The notes under the pieces were generated by a model. The model worked only from the letters and a program-made list of their open reading frames with translations, ran no database searches and was not told where the DNA came from. A DNA stretch of 64,000 bases, from NCBI RefSeq assembly GCF_001667185.1, contig NZ_LZIC01000141.1, forward strand, positions 1 to 64,000, given 5' to 3'. The DNA comes from Mycobacterium sp. 852002-50816_SCH5313054-b. Its GTDB lineage: Bacteria; Actinomycetota; Actinomycetes; Mycobacteriales; Mycobacteriaceae. Positions 24,947-33,514 of the stretch are shown piece after piece (the stretch's first letter is position 1; every line of letters begins with the position of its first letter). The position numbers were made by a program, and so were the translations under genes.

Positions 24947-25807
24947 CTACAGCTTGAAGCCGGCCTTTTGGGCTGAGGACAGGTCGGTGATTTCAGTCCA
25001 GTGCGAGGCGATGTCGTCCACTGACGGTGGCTTGTCGAAGTTGATGCCCTGGTTCTCGAAGAGCGCGACTCGCTGCACCTTGCCGCCACCGACGACGAAA
25101 ACCGATGCGCTGTCGGGGCATTCCTCGGTGCACAGGTAAGCCACCACCGGTGCGACGTATTCGGGGGTGAGCTTTTCGAGCACCTCCTTCGGAAGGATGT
25201 CCTCGGTCATCCGGGTGGCCGCGATCGGGGCGACCGCGTTGGCCTTGATGTTGTACTTGGCCCCCTCCAGCGCCAGCGTGTTGATCAGGCCGACCAGGCC
25301 GAGCTTGGCCGCCCCGTAGTTGGTCTGCCCGAAGTTGCCGAACAGACCGCTGGTGGAGGTGGCGACGACCACGCGGCCGTAGCTCTGCTCACGGAAATGC
25401 GGCCAGGCGGCGCGGACCACGTTGTATCCGCCATAGAGGTGCACCTTGAGCACGGCGTCCCAGTTCTCGGACGTCATCTTGTGGAAGGTGCCGTCGCGTA
25501 GGATCCCGGCGTTGCTCACCACGCCGTGCACGGCGCCGAATTCGTCGAGCGCAGTCTTGATCATGTTCTCGGCGCCCTCGGGGTCGGCGACGCTGTCGTA
25601 GTTGGCGGCCGCCCGGCCCCCCGCGTCCTTGATCTCCTTGACCACCTCGTCGGCCATGTTGTGGCCGGCGCCGGTGCCGTCGCGGGACCCGCCGAGGTCA
25701 TTGACGACGACGCTCGCACCCTCCCGGGCGAGGGTAAGGGCGTATTCGCGACCCAATCCCCCACCGGCTCCGGTGACGACGATGACGCGATCCTGCACTC
25801 CAGGCAT
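24947..25807 (-). CDS. SDR, 3-hydroxyacyl-CoA dehydrogenase type (Rv0148 ortholog)
   Basis: 286 residues. The TGAGGGLG cofactor motif is at residues ~12-19, followed by NDLGGSRDGTG, an insertion typical of the dehydrogenase unit of peroxisomal multifunctional enzyme 2 (17beta-HSD4). The catalytic Ser lies in ATSTSGLFG and Tyr/Lys in YGAAK. A C-terminal extension (ENQGINFDKPPSVDD) also fits that group. It likely oxidises (R)-3-hydroxyacyl-CoA with NAD+. It is cotranscribed with the quinone oxidoreductase; the aldehyde dehydrogenase gene lies 54 bp upstream. Confidence 0.92.
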   Translation of the reverse strand: MPGVQDRVIVVTGAGGGLGREYALTLAREGASVVVNDLGGSRDGTGAGHNMADEVVKEIKDAGGRAAANYDSVADPEGAENMIKTALDEFGAVHGVVSNAGILRDGTFHKMTSENWDAVLKVHLYGGYNVVRAAWPHFREQSYGRVVVATSTSGLFGNFGQTNYGAAKLGLVGLINTLALEGAKYNIKANAVAPIAATRMTEDILPKEVLEKLTPEYVAPVVAYLCTEECPDSASVFVVGGGKVQRVALFENQGINFDKPPSVDDIASHWTEITDLSSAQKAGFKL

Positions 25808-25861
25808 CAGGTTCCTCTCTCCTGTTCAAAGGACTTGGGTGATAAGGGAATTGGGGTCGTG

Positions 25862-27301
25862 TCAGAACATCCTGCGAGCCATCTTGAAGGCTCGCGCGGT
25901 GTACGGCGGGTAGATGAACTGCGACAGGTCCGGCCGGGTCGGCTTGGTCAACACCGACTTGCGGTGGCTGAACTCCTCGAAGCCGTAGCGGCCGTGGTAG
26001 GCGCCCATGCCCGATGCGCCGACGCCGCCGAACGGCAGCTTGGCCGTCGACACCTGGAAGGCCAGGTGGTTGACCAGCATGCCGCCGGCCGGCACCTGCT
26101 TGATCACCCGCTCGCGGGTTTCGCGCGTCTTGGTGAACAGGTAGGCGGACAGCGGCTTGGGCCGCGAGTTGACGAAACGTATTGCGTCATCCAGGGATTG
26201 GACGGTGATCACGGGCAGCACGGGCCCGAAGATCTCGTTCTGCATCAGCGGGCCGCCCGGATCGGGGTCGAGGACAACCGCGGGCTGGATGCGCAGGCTG
26301 GACGGGTCGCATTTGCCACCGACGACGACCTTGCCGTCGCCACCGGAGAGATATCCGCTGATGCGGTCGAACTGGCGCTGGTTGACGATCCGCATTCCGT
26401 CGGGCTTGTCCGACGTGAACTTCGTGATGGCGGCGCCGATCTTGCTGACCAGCTCGTCGCGAATCTTTGCGTCCGCCAACACGTAATCTGGTGCGACGCA
26501 AGTCTGCCCGGCGTTGAGCAGTTTCATCCAGGCGATCCGCTTGGCCGCGACATCCACGTCGGCGTCCGCCGCCACGATCACCGGGCTCTTGCCGCCGAGC
26601 TCCAGCGTGCACGGGGTCAGGTGGGGTGCGGCGCCTTCGTACACCTTGCGGCCGATCTCGGTGCCCCCGGTGAACAACACGCGGTCCAGGCCCTGCGCGA
26701 TGAGCTCCTGGCTCACCGAACCGTCGCCCTCGACCACGGCGATCGCGTCGTTGTCGAGATAGCGCGGCACCAACTCGGCCATCAAGTGTGCGGACGCCGC
26801 GGCGATCTCCGACGGTTTGAGAATGACGGCGTTTCCCGCGGCGATCGCGCCGACCGCCGGACCCAGCGTGAGATAGAACGGGTAATTCCACGCGCCGATG
26901 ATCAGCACGGTGCCATAGGGCTCGTATTCGATCCAGCCGCGGCCGGGTAGCTGCGGCATTTCGAGCAGCTGATACTTGCGGCGCGTCCACCGGCGCACCC
27001 GCTTGGCGGCGAACTTCGCCTCCCCGGCGGTGGTCGCAACGTCGGCGATGAACGACTCGAACGGGCTGCGGTCCAGGTCCTCGGCAAGAGCTGCGGCGAT
27101 GGCAGCCTCGTTCTCTTCCATCAATTTCGCCAGCTGCAGCAACTGGCGCCTGCGCCACTCGATGTCGCGGGTGCGGCCGGTCGCGAAGGTCTTGCGAAGC
27201 CGAGCCACCGTGGCCGGGATATCGCTCGGCCTCGGCTCGGTCTTAGCGGGCGTACCGTTCGTGGATTCCGATGTCTTCGGTGCAACCGATTCGGTGGTCA
27301 T
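25862..27301 (-). CDS. Aldehyde dehydrogenase (Rv0147 ortholog)
   Basis: 479 residues from the ATG at 27301, preceded by GGGAAGGAC; an in-frame codon at 27352 is less likely. It is an NAD(P)+-dependent aldehyde dehydrogenase of the class 3/fatty-aldehyde type, with GAWNYPFYLTLGP, the general-base Glu in LELGGKSP and the nucleophile Cys in NAGQTCVAPDY. The C-terminal tail (IYPPYTARAFKMARRM) resembles membrane-associated fatty aldehyde dehydrogenases. It probably oxidises long-chain aldehydes to acids. First of three genes shared with the Rv0147-Rv0149 locus. Confidence 0.93.
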   Translation of the reverse strand: MTTESVAPKTSESTNGTPAKTEPRPSDIPATVARLRKTFATGRTRDIEWRRRQLLQLAKLMEENEAAIAAALAEDLDRSPFESFIADVATTAGEAKFAAKRVRRWTRRKYQLLEMPQLPGRGWIEYEPYGTVLIIGAWNYPFYLTLGPAVGAIAAGNAVILKPSEIAAASAHLMAELVPRYLDNDAIAVVEGDGSVSQELIAQGLDRVLFTGGTEIGRKVYEGAAPHLTPCTLELGGKSPVIVAADADVDVAAKRIAWMKLLNAGQTCVAPDYVLADAKIRDELVSKIGAAITKFTSDKPDGMRIVNQRQFDRISGYLSGGDGKVVVGGKCDPSSLRIQPAVVLDPDPGGPLMQNEIFGPVLPVITVQSLDDAIRFVNSRPKPLSAYLFTKTRETRERVIKQVPAGGMLVNHLAFQVSTAKLPFGGVGASGMGAYHGRYGFEEFSHRKSVLTKPTRPDLSQFIYPPYTARAFKMARRMF

Positions 27302-27412
27302 CGTTGTCCTTCCCGAGCAGAGTTGCCCGCTGCAATGCGGGTGGCCGCTCATCGGTGTTAACCGCGATCCTAACCATCCGGTTGGGAGAGCAATAGGAAG
27401 GATCCGCCCCGA

Positions 27413-27431
27413 CCGGATCCACTCGATCCGG
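27413..27431. terminator. Hairpin downstream of the methyltransferase genes
   Basis: CCGGAT (27413-27418) and ATCCGG (27426-27431) pair across a 7-base loop, 17 bp past the last methyltransferase stop. It may end that operon. There is no U-tract, so an operator for the aldehyde dehydrogenase gene is an alternative. Confidence 0.4.
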
Positions 27432-27447
27432 CGGGCGGCATTTCAGG

Positions 27448-28374
27448 TCAGGGTTTGGCGGCCGTCACAAAGCTGTTCGTGAACGGACTGTCCTCCGACT
27501 GTGGCGCGCGGCCGAGCCGCAGCCCCTCCTCGAGCGCACTGGTCGCGCGAGTCGCCCAGCCGTGCACGGCGAACCAGTCCGCGCAGTCGGGGCGGCCCTC
27601 GTCGTCAAACCACAGGTCGAAGGGGTTGAACGAGGTGTCCTGGCCGCGCGCTTCGCGCTTGGCCCGCAATTCCTCCCACTTCCGCTGCGCCTCGCGGCGC
27701 TTCTCCCGGTCGACCCCGAAGATTTCGACCGCCACCCGGCTGCCGGATCCGCTCAGCGTGTCGATCGCGGCGAACATGCTCTGCTGCGCGGCGGCCGGCA
27801 GAAACGGCAACAACCCTTCGGCCAGCCAGGCGGTCGGACTCGTGGCATCGAAGCCGGCGTCGCGCAGCGCCTGCGGCCAATCGTGGCGAAGGTCCACCGC
27901 CACCGGCCGCCGGTCGACGACCGGGGCGGCCCCGTAGGCGGCCAGCGTCTCGGCCTTGTACTGCAGCACCTTGGGCAGATCGATCTCGTAAACGACGGTG
28001 CCGACCGGCCAGTCCAGCCGGTAGGCGCGCGAATCCAGGCCGGCGGCGAGGATCACCACTTGGCGAACGCCGGCGGCCACCGCCTCGGCGAAGTACGCAT
28101 CGAAGAAATGGGTGCGCACCGCCTGGTAATTGATCATGTGCCGGGAGTCGACGGTGAAATCCGCAGAATCATCGTCCGACTCCGGCGTCCACCAGGCGGC
28201 GACCTGCTGCCGAACCCCCTCGAGTTCGGGAGCAGACACCAGCACCCCGGCGAACCGGTCGGAGATCAGCGGCTCGGCGCTGGCCGTCTCGGCAGCACGG
28301 GCCAGCGCGACCATCACCGCGGTCGCGCCGACGCTGGTGGCGATGTCCCAGGAATCGTCCGCGGTGCGCGGCAT
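27448..28374 (-). CDS. SAM-dependent methyltransferase, LCM/TIGR00027 type (third copy)
   Basis: 308 residues of the mycobacterial leucine-carboxyl-methyltransferase-like family. The SAM-binding motif is VILAAGLDSRAYRL, preceded by YQAVRTHFFDAYF. The start ATG directly follows the TAA of the preceding paralog, so the two are translationally coupled. The family expanded strongly in mycobacteria and its substrates are largely unknown; O-methylation of a lipid or small metabolite is the usual guess. This is the extra copy relative to the Rv0145-Rv0146 pair. Confidence 0.92.
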   Translation of the reverse strand: MPRTADDSWDIATSVGATAVMVALARAAETASAEPLISDRFAGVLVSAPELEGVRQQVAAWWTPESDDDSADFTVDSRHMINYQAVRTHFFDAYFAEAVAAGVRQVVILAAGLDSRAYRLDWPVGTVVYEIDLPKVLQYKAETLAAYGAAPVVDRRPVAVDLRHDWPQALRDAGFDATSPTAWLAEGLLPFLPAAAQQSMFAAIDTLSGSGSRVAVEIFGVDREKRREAQRKWEELRAKREARGQDTSFNPFDLWFDDEGRPDCADWFAVHGWATRATSALEEGLRLGRAPQSEDSPFTNSFVTAAKP

Positions 28375-29316
28375 TTACAACCGTTCGGCGATGACGAAGT
28401 CGGAGAACGCGTCCTTGTCGTCGGCCAGCGGGACGTTCTCGATGTAGCGGCCCAGCCGGCGCATCGCATCGACCGAGTGCTCCGCCGTCGCGCGCCAGCC
28501 GTGTTCGTTGAGCCAGTCGGTGACGTCCGCGCGGTTGTCGTCGCGGTACATCAACTCGCCGACGTCGACGGTCTCCTCCAGGCCGATCTCGTCGGCCACC
28601 TTCTTGAACCGTTCCCGCATCTGCTGTCGCCGCTCTTCGGCGTGGTTGGGCGCGGTCTCGGCCGAGACCCGGCTGCCGGCCGGGCTCAGCTCGCCGATCA
28701 GGGTGAACAACCGGTCCTGGGCCTCGCCGGGCAGGTACATCAACAGCCCCTCGGCCAGCCACGCGGTGCGCTGGGTCGGGTCGAAGCCCGCGGCCCGCAG
28801 CGCCGCCGGCCAGTCCTGACGCAGGTCGATGGCCACCTCGCGGCGATCGGCGGAAGGATTCACGCCGTTGTCGGCCAACGTGGTGGATTTGTAGGCCAAC
28901 ACCTCGGGCTGGTCGAGCTCATAGACCGTGGTGCCGGCCGGCCAGTCCAGCCGGTAGGCGCGGGAATCCAGCCCCGACGCCAGGATCACGATCTGGCGGA
29001 TCCCGGCAGCGACGGCGTCGGTGAAGAAAGTGTCGAAGAAGTGCGTCCGCACCGCCTGGTAGCCACGCATGTGGTGCAGGTGGGCCGCGGAATCCTCGTC
29101 GAGCGCCTCGACCCTGGCCGCGATCTCGGGATCCAGCATGGCCTCCCACAAGACGCCGGCGCCGGCGTTGCTGACCAGCAGCCGGGCGTATGGGTCACGG
29201 ATCAGCGGGTCGGGTCGCTCGGTTTCGACGGCGCGGGCGGCGGCCACCATGACCGCGGTGCTGCCGACGCTGGTCTTGATGTCCCAGGTGTCGTCGTGGG
29301 TGCGCAGTGAGCTCAT
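28375..29316 (-). CDS. SAM-dependent methyltransferase, LCM/TIGR00027 type (second copy)
   Basis: 313 residues from the ATG at 29316, with ribosome site GAGGAG. It carries the family core YQAVRTHFFDTFF and VILASGLDSRAYRL, then ELDQPEVLAYK, an acidic residue likely contacting the SAM ribose. It is homologous along its whole length to the genes on either side. It corresponds to one of Rv0145/Rv0146. The substrate is unknown. Confidence 0.93.
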   Translation of the reverse strand: MSSLRTHDDTWDIKTSVGSTAVMVAAARAVETERPDPLIRDPYARLLVSNAGAGVLWEAMLDPEIAARVEALDEDSAAHLHHMRGYQAVRTHFFDTFFTDAVAAGIRQIVILASGLDSRAYRLDWPAGTTVYELDQPEVLAYKSTTLADNGVNPSADRREVAIDLRQDWPAALRAAGFDPTQRTAWLAEGLLMYLPGEAQDRLFTLIGELSPAGSRVSAETAPNHAEERRQQMRERFKKVADEIGLEETVDVGELMYRDDNRADVTDWLNEHGWRATAEHSVDAMRRLGRYIENVPLADDKDAFSDFVIAERL

Positions 29317-29335
29317 CGGGGGTTGCTCCTCTATA

Positions 29336-30277
29336 TCAGGTGTTCGGCTGGCCGAGACGCGCTCGCAGCAATGTGCTGCGCACGGCCTCGTCGGACAGGT
29401 CCTCGGGCACCGCGCGGCCCAGCCGGGCCATCTCCTCGCGGTTGTTGACACATTCCACGTGCCAACCGTGGTCGGACAGCCACTGGACGGCATCCGTGCG
29501 GTCGGGCTCGTGATAGGTCAGGGCTTCGACGTTGACGTCGAGGCCGAGTCGTTCCCGCATTCGCAGCCAGCGCTGGGAGTTGCTCCGGGAGTTCGTCCCG
29601 AACGCCTCGACGGCGATCCGGCTGCCCGGCGCGCTCAGCGCGGTGACCAACTCGAACAACCGGTCCTGGGCCTCGCTGGGCAGGTAGGGCAGCAGGCCCT
29701 CGGCGAGCCATGCGGTCGGCATGGCGCGGTCGAACCCGGCGGCCGCCAGGACCGCCGGCCAGTCGTTGCGCAGGTCGATCGGAACGGGGCGCCGGCTAGC
29801 GGTGGGGGCCGCGCCGCGCTGTTCGAGAATTCCGGTCTTGTACTCCAGCACCTTGGGCTGGTCGATCTCGTACACCGCGGTGCCCGGCGGCCACTTCAAC
29901 CGGTAGGCCCGCGAATCCAGCCCCGCGGCCAAGATCACGACCTGGCGAATTCCGGCGCGGGCGGCATTCTCGAAGTACTCGTCGAAGAAATGGGTGCGCA
30001 CGGCCTGGTAGTCGATGCCGAGGCGATGCGCGCGTTGCCCGTGCTTGTCGCCGTCCAGCCAGGCGAGCTCCGGATCGGTCAGCCGCGCCCACGCCGGACC
30101 GGCCGACGACACCAACGTGTGGGCGAACTCGTCGCGGATCAGGGGGTCCGGCCCGGCCGTCTCCGCCGCTCGCGCCGCGGCGACGCCCAACGCGGTGGCG
30201 CCGACCAGTTCGGTGATGGCCCAGCTGTCCCCGGTAGTCCGTAATGAAGGCGGTAATGAGGCATCGACATCAGTCAT
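29336..30277 (-). CDS. SAM-dependent methyltransferase, LCM/TIGR00027 type (first copy)
   Basis: 313 residues from the ATG at 30277; a GTG two codons upstream is possible. The core motifs are YQAVRTHFFDEYF, VILAAGLDSRAYRL and EIDQPKVLEYK. It is the first of three tandem paralogs, 19 bp before the second. The 82-bp upstream gap has AT-rich tracts (GTTAGTTAG) and probably the operon promoter. Pairwise divergence among the three suggests old duplications with separate substrates rather than dosage. Confidence 0.92.
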   Translation of the reverse strand: MTDVDASLPPSLRTTGDSWAITELVGATALGVAAARAAETAGPDPLIRDEFAHTLVSSAGPAWARLTDPELAWLDGDKHGQRAHRLGIDYQAVRTHFFDEYFENAARAGIRQVVILAAGLDSRAYRLKWPPGTAVYEIDQPKVLEYKTGILEQRGAAPTASRRPVPIDLRNDWPAVLAAAGFDRAMPTAWLAEGLLPYLPSEAQDRLFELVTALSAPGSRIAVEAFGTNSRSNSQRWLRMRERLGLDVNVEALTYHEPDRTDAVQWLSDHGWHVECVNNREEMARLGRAVPEDLSDEAVRSTLLRARLGQPNT

Positions 30278-30359
30278 GGCCACACCATGCTACCGAATAA
30301 GTTAGTTAGCCTATACGCTTTGTGCGCAACTTCACTGCGCTTGAACGGCGCCGGACGGG

Positions 30360-30995
30360 TCAGGTCTCAGGGCGCCAGAGAGCGCCTTCCAAGAGCTGGC
30401 GCAGCATGCCGGTGACGCCCAACATCGCCTGGTAGCTGCGAACGTACCCGGCATAGAGACCCACACCGCAGATCACGACGAGCAACGTCTCGACCAACGC
30501 CGACGGGTCGGTGCCGGGGATGACCTCGCCGCGCTCGATCGCATCGTTGACGACGCGCATCAGGAAATCGCGACTGAGCGTCACGGAATCGTTCTCGGCT
30601 GGCCGCAATTCCGGGTGCCGCTGAAATTCCAGCACGGCGGTGATTAGAAACGCCGATCCGGCGGGATTTTCGGAATTTGCGCGCACCGCGGCGGAGATGA
30701 ACGCCGTCAGCCGCCCTATCAGCGTGGTCTCACACTCCGCCTGTTTGATGCCGGCCCCGATCACGAATTTGTTGGTCTCATCCAGTACCTCGCGAAACAG
30801 CACCCGTTTGCTGGAGAAGTAGTGGTTGATCGCGGGCCGGGTCAGGTCGGCCTGGGCGGCGATCGCCTGGAACGTCGCGCCGTCGTAACCGCGTTCGCTG
30901 AACACCAGACGAGCGGCCTGAATAATGCGCCGACGCGTCTCGTCCGCCTTGGCGGCGGGCGGGCGCCCCGGCTTGCGACTCGCCGTTGCCGACAT
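30360..30995 (-). CDS. TetR family regulator (Rv0144-like)
   Basis: 211 residues. The N-terminal arm KPGRPPAAKADETRRR is basic. The HTH follows (IIQAARLVFSERGYDGATF ... LTRPAINHYFSSKRVLF). The start lies 2 bp after the pirin stop, so the two form an operon transcribed from the promoter at about 31990. The perfect palindrome there is its best operator candidate. It could also act on the methyltransferase genes 82 bp downstream. The ligand is unknown. Confidence 0.9.
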   Translation of the reverse strand: MSATASRKPGRPPAAKADETRRRIIQAARLVFSERGYDGATFQAIAAQADLTRPAINHYFSSKRVLFREVLDETNKFVIGAGIKQAECETTLIGRLTAFISAAVRANSENPAGSAFLITAVLEFQRHPELRPAENDSVTLSRDFLMRVVNDAIERGEVIPGTDPSALVETLLVVICGVGLYAGYVRSYQAMLGVTGMLRQLLEGALWRPET

Positions 30996-30997
30996 TG

Positions 30998-31960
30998 CTA
31001 AATTGTGCCACCGCCACGGTGCGGCATTAAGGCATTTGGCGGAATGGTGCCGAACTTTCCGGCTTGGTAGTCCTCCAGCGCCTCGACCAATTCCGCGCGA
31101 CTGTTCATCACGAAAGGCCCGTAGTGGAATACCGGCTCGCGAATCGGCCGCCCGCCCAGCAGCAGCACATCAATTGCCTCCCGATGGGCCCCCACAATAA
31201 TGCGATCGCCCGGCCCGAGCACGGCCAATTGCCCTGAGCGAATCGGGTGGGAGACGGGACCGACGTATCCGGTCCCGGACAGCACGTATACCAGCGCATT
31301 GAAATCGCGCCGCCATGGGATGTCGAGCCGAGCGCCGTTCGCAACCGTTGCATGCGCCAACGTGATCGGCGTGTGGGTGATGCCCGGTCCGCGGTGGCCG
31401 TCGATGTCGCCCGCGATGATGCGGACCAGGGCCCCGCCGTCGTCCGAGGCGAGCAGCGCCGCGTCGCCGCGCTCGATCGCCTGATACCGGGGCGGCGCGA
31501 ATTTGTCCGTCTTCGGCAAATTCACCCAAAGCTGGATGCCGTGGAAGACCCCACCGCTTTCCACCAGTTCGACCGGCGGGGTCTCGATGTGCAGGATGCC
31601 CGAACCGGCCGTCATCCATTGCGTCGCGCCATCGGCGATCAGGCCGCCGCCGCCGTGGGAATCCTGGTGGGCGAATTTGCCGTCGATCATGTAGGTGACG
31701 GTTTCGAAGCCGCGGTGCGGATGCCAATCGGTGCCCCTGGGCTCGCCCGGCTGGTAGTCGACCTCGCCCATCTGGTCCATGTGCACAAACGGATCCAGGG
31801 CGGCGGCGCCGACCCCGGCGAATGCACGGACCACCGGAAACCCCTCGCCCTCGTAGCCCCGGGGGCCTGTGGTGATCGATCGGACGGGCCGTTCGGTGTC
31901 GCCGGGGCCCGCGGCGCCGATGCGCGGCAGCGTGAGCGTGTCTGCGGTTACGGCAGGCAT
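30998..31960 (-). CDS. Pirin family protein
   Basis: 320 residues, bicupin. The ATG at 31960 sits 5 bp from a near-perfect AAGGAGGT; an upstream ATG at 31975 overlaps this site and is rejected. Pirin iron ligands are visible as HPHRGFET (two His) and GILHIE (His, Glu). Bacterial pirins act as quercetinase-like dioxygenases or redox-sensing cofactors. The C-terminal cupin half (residues ~190-320) has the usual FALVYVLSG-like strand. It is cotranscribed with the TetR gene. I do not recall this gene at the M. tuberculosis locus. Confidence 0.9.
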   Translation of the reverse strand: MPAVTADTLTLPRIGAAGPGDTERPVRSITTGPRGYEGEGFPVVRAFAGVGAAALDPFVHMDQMGEVDYQPGEPRGTDWHPHRGFETVTYMIDGKFAHQDSHGGGGLIADGATQWMTAGSGILHIETPPVELVESGGVFHGIQLWVNLPKTDKFAPPRYQAIERGDAALLASDDGGALVRIIAGDIDGHRGPGITHTPITLAHATVANGARLDIPWRRDFNALVYVLSGTGYVGPVSHPIRSGQLAVLGPGDRIIVGAHREAIDVLLLGGRPIREPVFHYGPFVMNSRAELVEALEDYQAGKFGTIPPNALMPHRGGGTI

Positions 31961-31990
31961 GTCTACCTCCTTCATAAAGTGCTGACCGAT

Positions 31991-32014
31991 ATAACCGGAC
32001 TCTGGTCCGGTTAT
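31991..32014. promoter_or_regulatory. Perfect 24-bp palindromic operator, pirin-tetR / ClC
   Basis: ATAACCGGAC (31991-32000) and GTCCGGTTAT (32005-32014) are exact reverse complements around TCTG. It lies 31 bp upstream of the pirin start and 58 bp upstream of the divergent ClC gene. Size and symmetry fit a TetR dimer pair, most simply the TetR encoded after pirin. Confidence 0.7.
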
Positions 32015-32071
32015 TCCCTGGCGTTGCGGGTCTGCCTAAGATGACGTGGTGCTTGGGGTCAGGTCGGCGCC

Positions 32072-33514
32072 GTGAGCGAACCGAAGGACGACGAACCCCA
32101 GCCCGCGCAGTCCCCGGTGGCCGCGGTGGCCACCGGTTCCGCCGCCGGCGGACGATTCGGGGCCTCGATCCGCAAGTCGGGCTACCTGCAGAAGTGGCTG
32201 CTACTGGGCGTCACGATCGGTTTCATCGCCGGCCTGGGGGCCGTCGTCTTCTATTTCGCCCTGAAATACACCGCCGAGTTCCTGCTGGGCTACCTCGCCG
32301 GCTACCACCTTCCGACGCCCGTCGGGGAGGGCGGCAGCCACGGGTCGGCGGGCTTTCAGCGCCCGTGGGCGCTCCCGTTGGTGACGACGGGGGGCGCGTT
32401 GCTGTCGGCATTCATCGTGGCGAAACTGGCCCCGGAGGCCACCGGTCACGGGACCGACGAAGCCATCCAGGCGGTGCACGGTGATCCCCGCGCCATCCGC
32501 TTCCGGGCCGTGCTGGTGAAGATGGTGGCCAGCGCGCTGACCATCGGATCGGGCGGTTCGGCCGGCCGCGAAGGCCCGACGGCGCAAATCTCCGCCGGCT
32601 TCTCCTCGTTGCTCACCCGACGGCTGCACCTGTCCGACGAGGACGGCCGGACGGCGGTGGCGCTGGGCATCGGCGCGGGCATCGGCGCGATCTTCGCCGC
32701 GCCGCTCGGGGGCGCGGTCCTGGCCGCCTCGATCCCCTACCGCGACGATTTCGACTATCGCTTCCTGCTGCCCGGCTTCATCACCTCGGGGACGGCCTAT
32801 GCGGTGCTCGGGGCGTTCCTGGGCTTCGATCCGCTGTTCGGCTACATCGATGCCGAGTACCGCTTCGAGAAATCCTGGCCGTTGCTGTGGTTCGTGGTGA
32901 TCGGTCTCGCCGCGGCGGCGGTCGGCTATTTGTACGCCCGCACCTTCCACACCACGGTGCGGCTCACCCAGCGCCTGCCCGGCGGGTCCGTGCTCAAGCC
33001 GGCGCTCGGCGGACTCCTCGTCGGCCTGTTGGGACTGCTGATTCCCCAGATCCTCAGCAGCGGCTACGGCTGGGCACAGCTGGCCGCCGATCGCAGCTCG
33101 CTGATGGCGATCCCGTTGTGGATCGTCGTTGTCTTGCCGATCGCCAAGATCGTCGCCACGTCGCTGTCGATCGGCACCGGCGGCTCCGGGGGGCTGTTCG
33201 GCCCCGGGATCGTCATCGGCGCCTTCGTCGGTGCGGCGGTCTGGCGGCTGGGCGAGCTGTCGGGCCTGCCCGGCGTGCCGCACGAACCGGGCATCTTCGT
33301 CGTCGTGGGGATGATGGCGTGCTTCGGCAGCGTTGCGCGTGCACCGCTGGCGATCATGATCATGGTCGCCGAGATGACCGGTTCGTTTTCGGTGGTGCCC
33401 GGGGCGATCCTGGCCGTCGGGATCGCGGCGCTGGTGATGTCGCGCACCAACGTCACCATCTACGAGGCACAGCGGCTGAACCGGGAGGCCGCGGCCGCCG
33501 AGCGCGCGCGCTAG
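32072..33514 (+). CDS. ClC chloride channel/antiporter (Rv0143c ortholog)
   Basis: 480 residues from a GTG. A multi-span membrane protein with ClC signatures: GSGGSAGREGP (residues ~158-168) holding the gating glutamate Glu167, and GTGGSGGLFGPGIVIGAF in the second half. There are no C-terminal CBS domains. The gating Glu suggests a Cl-/H+ exchanger rather than a pure channel. The product acts in the plasma membrane, perhaps in acid resistance (inference). Its TAG overlaps the dps stop within a CTAG. Confidence 0.93.
   Translation: MSEPKDDEPQPAQSPVAAVATGSAAGGRFGASIRKSGYLQKWLLLGVTIGFIAGLGAVVFYFALKYTAEFLLGYLAGYHLPTPVGEGGSHGSAGFQRPWALPLVTTGGALLSAFIVAKLAPEATGHGTDEAIQAVHGDPRAIRFRAVLVKMVASALTIGSGGSAGREGPTAQISAGFSSLLTRRLHLSDEDGRTAVALGIGAGIGAIFAAPLGGAVLAASIPYRDDFDYRFLLPGFITSGTAYAVLGAFLGFDPLFGYIDAEYRFEKSWPLLWFVVIGLAAAAVGYLYARTFHTTVRLTQRLPGGSVLKPALGGLLVGLLGLLIPQILSSGYGWAQLAADRSSLMAIPLWIVVVLPIAKIVATSLSIGTGGSGGLFGPGIVIGAFVGAAVWRLGELSGLPGVPHEPGIFVVVGMMACFGSVARAPLAIMIMVAEMTGSFSVVPGAILAVGIAALVMSRTNVTIYEAQRLNREAAAAERAR

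Noticed and set aside
27562..29310. Long plus-strand open frame of 582 codons opposite the methyltransferases
   Set aside because: Both methyltransferases on the other strand have clear motifs and coupled starts; this frame has none.
31961..31975. Upstream ATG for the pirin gene
   Set aside because: This ATG overlaps the AAGGAGGT ribosome site that serves the ATG at 31960.
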